Positions 24,868 through 28,028 of a DNA stretch of 28,028 nt are shown here, one piece after another (within the stretch, counting starts at the first letter, position 1; each line of letters starts with the position of its first letter). The notes under the pieces are model-generated. The model ran no database searches. It was not told the DNA's origin and worked only from the letters and a program-made list of their open reading frames with translations. The position numbers and the translations under genes are program-made. This stretch comes from Chloroflexota bacterium (GTDB lineage: Bacteria > Chloroflexota > UBA6077), in NCBI GenBank assembly GCA_021806765.1, contig JAJZQR010000034.1, positions 1 to 28,028 of the forward strand. The letters run 5' to 3'.

Positions 24868-25551
24868 ATGGCGAAACGAAGATGGATAGTGCCTCTGGCC
24901 GCCCTGGCAGGCGTCTGGCTCTACCGGGAGTGGCGGCGCGGCTCACTACAGGAGATGACCCGAAGCCTGAGGAGCGCCTCCATGCCCAGCGCCGGCAGCT
25001 ACAACTTCTGGTCGCGGCTGGTGCTGCGGGGGTTGTACGATCGCATGGCCCGGGAACTGGCCGCGACCTGTCCGGCCGGGGAGGCGCTGGACGTCGGGTG
25101 CGGTCCTGGCTGGCTGGACGTCCGGCTGGCCCAGGTGGCGCCCCGGCTTTCTGTCACAGGGATAGACGTGGAGCCGGAGATGGTGGAGCGGGCGACCGCC
25201 AACGCCTCGGCATCCGGGGTGGCCGGCAGGGTCCGCTTTCAGGTGGGCGACGTGGCGAAGCTGCCCTTCCCCGATGGGCGGTTCGACCTGGTGATCAGCA
25301 GCTTCTCGGCCCATCACTGGCAGGATCCTGCCCGGGGGCTCGCCGAGATCTATCGGGTGCTGAAGCCGGGCGGCGAGGTCCGCATCTACGATATCCCCGA
25401 CTGGTTCCGGAGGCGCTTCCACAGCGAGGCGGAGTACGAGTCGCTGGCGCAGCTGGCAACCAGCAGCTCCTTCGGAGGCGGGGTGGTGGTGACCTTCCGG
25501 TGGCCCGATAGGCTGCCCACAGTGAGCAGCCTGTGGATGCGGCGCAGCTGA
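24868..25551 (+). CDS. Class I SAM-dependent methyltransferase, N-terminal membrane anchor
   Basis: 227 residues from ATG 24868 (AAGGA just upstream). A short hydrophobic stretch (WIVPLAALAGVWL, residues 6-18) with flanking Arg/Lys suggests a membrane anchor. Motif I is EALDVGCGPGWLDVRLAQV (D75), then VTGIDVEPEMVERA with the acidic ribose-binding residue, VGDVAKLPFPDGRFDLVISS and LKPGGEVRIYDIPDW, all of the Methyltransf_11 / UbiE-like pattern. Substrate unknown; such anchored enzymes often methylate lipids, quinones or small molecules. It starts after the relic region and is followed 61 nt later by the GT39-like membrane gene. Intact and of normal length. Confidence 0.88.
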   Translation: MAKRRWIVPLAALAGVWLYREWRRGSLQEMTRSLRSASMPSAGSYNFWSRLVLRGLYDRMARELAATCPAGEALDVGCGPGWLDVRLAQVAPRLSVTGIDVEPEMVERATANASASGVAGRVRFQVGDVAKLPFPDGRFDLVISSFSAHHWQDPARGLAEIYRVLKPGGEVRIYDIPDWFRRRFHSEAEYESLAQLATSSSFGGGVVVTFRWPDRLPTVSSLWMRRS

Positions 25552-25612
25552 GAGAAGGGGGCAAGCGGCCGGCTCTGCCGAGGGCAGCCTGCAGAAGTCA
25601 GGAGCGAGGCTG

Positions 25613-27025
25613 ATGGGCATTCCCGACGGCGAAGCGAGGCGCCGAGTTGAGGGCGCGGGGACAACGGGACAGAATAGAGATCGTCCGGCGCGCCTGCCCT
25701 CCTCCCTCCTTCTGGGCCTCGGATTGTGGGCCGCCGCGCTGGCAGCGGTCGCGAGTGCCGGCCTTCTCAGAAATCCGGGTGAGCCGGGCACTCAACTGCT
25801 CTGTGGAGCTTCGGCGCTGCTGGCTCTCGTGGGAGCGGCACTGGTAGATAGACGGGCGCCCCTGCGCGAGCCTGACTTCGCTGCGCCCACCGACCGCAAG
25901 GTCCCGGGAGATCGGCCATCACCACCCCTCGGTTGGAAGGTGGCCGGAGCTGCGCTCCTCCTGGCCGCCCTGCCGGCGACCGGGCTGTCGGTCTACCTGG
26001 CGGCAGGCAGGACCGAGTCTGCCGCGCCCCTCTGGCTGTGGCTCTTCGCCCTGGCGGCCCTACCGGTAGGGCTGAACTTCGGCGTGCGAAACCCCCTGCA
26101 CCTGGCCCGGCCGAAGGCCGATGCGGAGTCCGCGATGGTGCTGGGGATCCTGGCTCTGGCTGCCGCGCTACGACTATCGGGTCCGGATTCCCCGCCGCCC
26201 CAACTGCAGGCGGGAAACACCATCTACAGCCCTGGCACGGCATCTCTGGTCGAAGGGCTGCTGTCGCTGCTACTGCTGCAGTTGACGGCCAGGAGGCTGT
26301 TCCCCCTTCGAGTAGCGGTGACCGCCCTCCTCCTGTTGGCCGTGAACCCATGGCACGTCCGGCTCAGCCAGACCGGATTCCCGGAGATGCCGCTCCTGCT
26401 GGCTCCGCTGCTGCTGTTCTACCTTCTGCTGCGTGCTCTCGATAGCCGCCGCTCCATCGAGTACCTGCTGGCAGGTTACGCTGCGGGCCTTTGCCTCGCA
26501 CTGCCATCCGGGACGCATCTTGCGCTCGGAGCGGCCGTGCTCTACCTGCTCCATCGGGCTACGGTCGAGCGCGGTTTCTCCAGGGTCCACGCGCCAGGCC
26601 TGCTGCTTACCGTCCTGGGCGCCTCGGTCCTGATGGCTCCCGTGGCTGCGTTCTACGGTGGGCTGCCCTCGGATCTTCTATCCGGCGCGACAGTACAGCA
26701 CTTCGAGCTGATCGGGAGCGGCTCGCCGCTGGTGGGGAGCGATCCTCCCCTCGACCTCTGGGCATGGGTGGTGGCCGTTCCGGGGATCGCCATGGCGACC
26801 GTGCGCCTTCACCGATCGCGCTACTTCCTCCTGGCGCTCGGGGTGTGGCTGCCTGTGGCCTCCGGCTTCGTGGTGAAGGGGGCATTCCCCTCCGGCCCCT
26901 GGCCGTTCGCGCTACCCTTCGTCGCCCTGGCGGCCGCCCTCTTCCTGGAGGTAGGTGGGCGGGCGGCCACGGCTCTCGTGGACGCTGGATCCATGGCATC
27001 GCAAGGCGCGCGGCCCTCTCCCTGA
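25613..27025 (+). CDS. Polytopic membrane protein, GT39/PMT-like but lacking the catalytic loop
   Basis: 470 residues, ATG 25613 with AGGAG at 8-nt spacing. Ten or more hydrophobic segments. The middle region AVNPWHVRLSQTGFPEMPLL followed by YLLLRALDSRRSIEYLLAGY is characteristic of ArnT/PMT-like (GT39) membrane glycosyltransferases, which use lipid-linked sugars. In that family the segment before it holds a first extracytoplasmic loop with a catalytic Asp-Glu, then a REPLF-type helix start. Here the corresponding stretch is only AALRLSGPDSPPPQLQAGNT followed by IYSPGTASLVEGLL, with no Asp-Glu pair. The protein is therefore probably a catalytically inactive or diverged relative. Function unknown. 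The N-terminal cytoplasmic tail is Arg-rich. Confidence 0.72.
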   Translation: MGIPDGEARRRVEGAGTTGQNRDRPARLPSSLLLGLGLWAAALAAVASAGLLRNPGEPGTQLLCGASALLALVGAALVDRRAPLREPDFAAPTDRKVPGDRPSPPLGWKVAGAALLLAALPATGLSVYLAAGRTESAAPLWLWLFALAALPVGLNFGVRNPLHLARPKADAESAMVLGILALAAALRLSGPDSPPPQLQAGNTIYSPGTASLVEGLLSLLLLQLTARRLFPLRVAVTALLLLAVNPWHVRLSQTGFPEMPLLLAPLLLFYLLLRALDSRRSIEYLLAGYAAGLCLALPSGTHLALGAAVLYLLHRATVERGFSRVHAPGLLLTVLGASVLMAPVAAFYGGLPSDLLSGATVQHFELIGSGSPLVGSDPPLDLWAWVVAVPGIAMATVRLHRSRYFLLALGVWLPVASGFVVKGAFPSGPWPFALPFVALAAALFLEVGGRAATALVDAGSMASQGARPSP

Positions 27026-27047
27026 ACATGAAATCGCCGCGATGGTG

Positions 27048-27053
27048 TATACT
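27048..27053 (+). promoter_or_regulatory. Possible -10 of the zinc-ribbon/rpsU operon
   Basis: TATACT preceded directly by TG, with a weak -35-like TGAACA at 27023-27028 (19-nt spacing). It would give a leader of about 140 nt before ATG 27199, long enough for a regulatory fold. No known riboswitch recognised. Confidence 0.35.
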
Positions 27054-27198
27054 GGCTGTCGATAGGGGTATCGCCTGGGCTCCCGTGGTACTTCGCCGGT
27101 TCCCCACTGAGGCTCCATCCCGAGTCGACGATCCCCACGTCAGGTACGGCCATGCCGGCCGCCTTTGCCGAAGCCAAGTCGCAATCTAAGGAGATGAA

Positions 27199-27528
27199 AT
27201 GCCTTACACCGAGAGAACCATCGTGTGCCGTGACTGCGGGCGATCCTTCCCCTTCACCGTCGAGGAGCAGGAGTTCTTTGCCCAGAAGGGGTTTACCAAC
27301 GACCCCGTGCGCTGCCCCGAGTGTCGAGCGGCCCGGAAGGCCGAGAGGGGTGACTCCCGCGGCAGCTTCGGGGGCGGCTCCGGTCGCGGACTCCGCGAGA
27401 TGTACCCTGCCGTCTGCGCCCGCTGCGGTAAGGATACTGAGGTTCCCTTCCAGCCCCGCGGTGACAAGCCGGTCTACTGCTCGGACTGCTATGCTCAGGA
27501 GCGCGGCAGCTACGGGCGCGGTCGCTAA
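27199..27528 (+). CDS. Double zinc-ribbon small protein
   Basis: 109 residues, ATG 27199 with AAGGAG at 5-nt spacing. Two four-cysteine sets are visible: C10/C13 with C39/C42 (IVCRDCGRSF and VRCPECRAAR) and C73/C76 with C94/C97 (AVCARCGKDTEVPF and PVYCSDCYAQ). A Gly/Arg/Ser-rich linker (GDSRGSFGGGSGRG) separates them and the tail is RGSYGRGR, RGG-like, as in RNA-binding proteins. The first ribbon is of the probable zinc-binding type common in Chloroflexota and other phyla. Its stop overlaps the ATG of rpsU (TAATG), so the two are co-translated. A role in translation or RNA handling, perhaps under cold or stress, is inferred from this coupling. Confidence 0.88.
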   Translation: MPYTERTIVCRDCGRSFPFTVEEQEFFAQKGFTNDPVRCPECRAARKAERGDSRGSFGGGSGRGLREMYPAVCARCGKDTEVPFQPRGDKPVYCSDCYAQERGSYGRGR

Positions 27529-27758
27529 TGCAGGTAGTCGCACGGGAAAACGAAGCCATTGAGGAGTTGCTGGTCCGGTTCAAGCGGGGCATGGTGCGGT
27601 CCGGCATCCTGAAGGATCTGAAGAAGCACCGGTTCTTCGTGGGCCCTGGCGAGCAGCGCCGGATGAAGGCAAAGGCAGCCGAGAGGAAGCGAAAGCAGAG
27701 GCAGCGGAAGGCGGACAGCTGGCGGCTTCGGCGCAGGTTCGCCCCGCGCCCCAAGTGA
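27528..27758 (+). CDS. rpsU: 30S ribosomal protein bS21
   Basis: 76 residues, ATG 27528 overlapping the previous stop codon by one base. Contains VARENEAIEELLVRFKRGMV, RSGILKDLKKHRFFVGPGEQ and a strongly basic tail RRMKAKAAERKRKQRQRK, all diagnostic for bS21, a small-subunit protein helping mRNA recruitment and anti-Shine-Dalgarno presentation. The extra ADSWRLRRRFAPRPK tail is slightly longer than in short homologs. No own ribosome site is obvious, so translation depends on the zinc-ribbon gene. Confidence 0.94.
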   Translation: MQVVARENEAIEELLVRFKRGMVRSGILKDLKKHRFFVGPGEQRRMKAKAAERKRKQRQRKADSWRLRRRFAPRPK

Positions 27759-27780
27759 GCGAGTGCGAATCGCGGGGCTA

Positions 27781-27810
27781 GGGGATTTCCCCGGGTGCGG
27801 GGATCCCCGC
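27781..27810. repeat. Two short perfect palindromes after rpsU
   Basis: GGGGA-TT-TCCCC (27781-27792) and GCGGGGATCCCCGC (27797-27810). Strong hairpins 22 nt after the rpsU stop; without a T-run they are not a classic terminator but may protect the 3' end. Confidence 0.6.
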
Positions 27811-27811
27811 C

Positions 27812-27855
27812 GTAGGGGCGAAGCATTCGGCCGCGGCCGAATGCTTCGCCCCTAC
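27812..27855. repeat. 44-bp perfect GTAG...CTAC palindrome
   Basis: Two 22-nt halves, the first starting GTAGGGGCGAAGCATTCGG and ending CCG, the second its exact reverse complement ending CGCCCCTAC, with no loop. It is the largest member of the GTAG/CTAC set in this window and lies in the non-coding end of the window (27759-28028), where no gene was found. Confidence 0.9.
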
Positions 27856-28009
27856 CCATCTTCCACTCACTCCATATGGCACATGGCACCCAACACCCTC
27901 CCGGAAGCCTGACGGCCACCCTCTTCCTCCTGAGATTGCACCATAAGGGGAAGCGGGCTTGATAAGGGTGAAGGGATGTGTCAGCAACTTGGGGACGGCT
28001 GCCTGGAAA

Positions 28010-28028
28010 CCGTCATTCCCGCTTCCGC
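28010..28028. repeat. Half of an ATTCCCGC-type dispersed repeat at the edge
   Basis: The last bases (CGTCATTCCCGCTTCCGC) look like the first half of the widespread ATTCCCGC...GCGGGAAT palindrome; the second half would lie just outside the window. In addition CCCGCTTCC (28018-28026) pairs with GGAAGCGGG at 27949-27957. Confidence 0.35.

Noticed and set aside
27941..28028. tRNA or small RNA from the GGAAGCGGG/CCCGCTTCC pairing
   Set aside because: Only a 9-bp long-range stem and a 5-bp inner stem, no tRNA arms; the edge is better explained as a truncated dispersed repeat.

Overview
The window is GC-rich, gene-dense bacterial chromosome. The block ppdK-dgt-dnaG-rpoD, the DHA2-type exporter, the zinc-ribbon/bS21 pair and the many short palindromic repeats fit a Chloroflexota-like bacterium, possibly a metagenome-derived genome. 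This placement rests on gene order and protein style only, with moderate confidence. No tRNA, rRNA, CRISPR array, integrase or intact insertion sequence was seen.

Layout. (1) 1-7320, plus strand, housekeeping: pyruvate phosphate dikinase (5' end outside the window), dGTPase, DNA primase and the primary sigma factor, closed by a strong rho-independent terminator. The dnaG and rpoD frames overlap. (2) 7315-9006, minus: a soluble GAF-PAS histidine kinase. (3) 9249-18014: a sugar-related cassette. One CgeB-like glycosyltransferase lies on plus. Six genes lie on minus, in transcription order: a glycoside-hydrolase-like TIM-barrel protein with its halves in swapped order, a protein joining a phosphoribosyltransferase-like and a kinase-like region, a B12-binding radical SAM enzyme, a GT4-type glycosyltransferase and two more CgeB-like glycosyltransferases. 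The first four are almost fused (TAGGTG, TGATG and a 1-nt gap at their junctions), so they are probably translated together. A 59-codon gene remnant lies between the two convergent ends of the cassette. (4) 18213-22691: an MBL-fold hydrolase, an adenine-N6 DNA methyltransferase without a visible nuclease, and a convergent 14-TM exporter. (5) 22875-27025: a membrane PAS histidine kinase, an ICMT-like C-terminal fragment, a relic resembling the C-terminus of Type ISP restriction enzymes, a small SAM methyltransferase and a GT39-like membrane protein that seems to lack its catalytic loop. (6) 27199-27758: a double zinc-ribbon protein overlapping rpsU (bS21), followed by a dense run of palindromes.

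The strongest candidate for an undescribed system is the 9.2-18.0 kb cassette. It would combine several sugar transfers, a radical B12/SAM modification (methylation or skeletal change), a PRTase/kinase-like activity and a glycosidase-like protein to make or remodel a small glycoside or surface oligosaccharide. The product is unknown.

A second theme is repeat invasion. Palindromes bounded by GTAG (and mostly CTAC), and a separate CCCTCTCCC/GGGAGAGGG family, sit between genes. One copy of each family also sits inside an open reading frame without breaking it.
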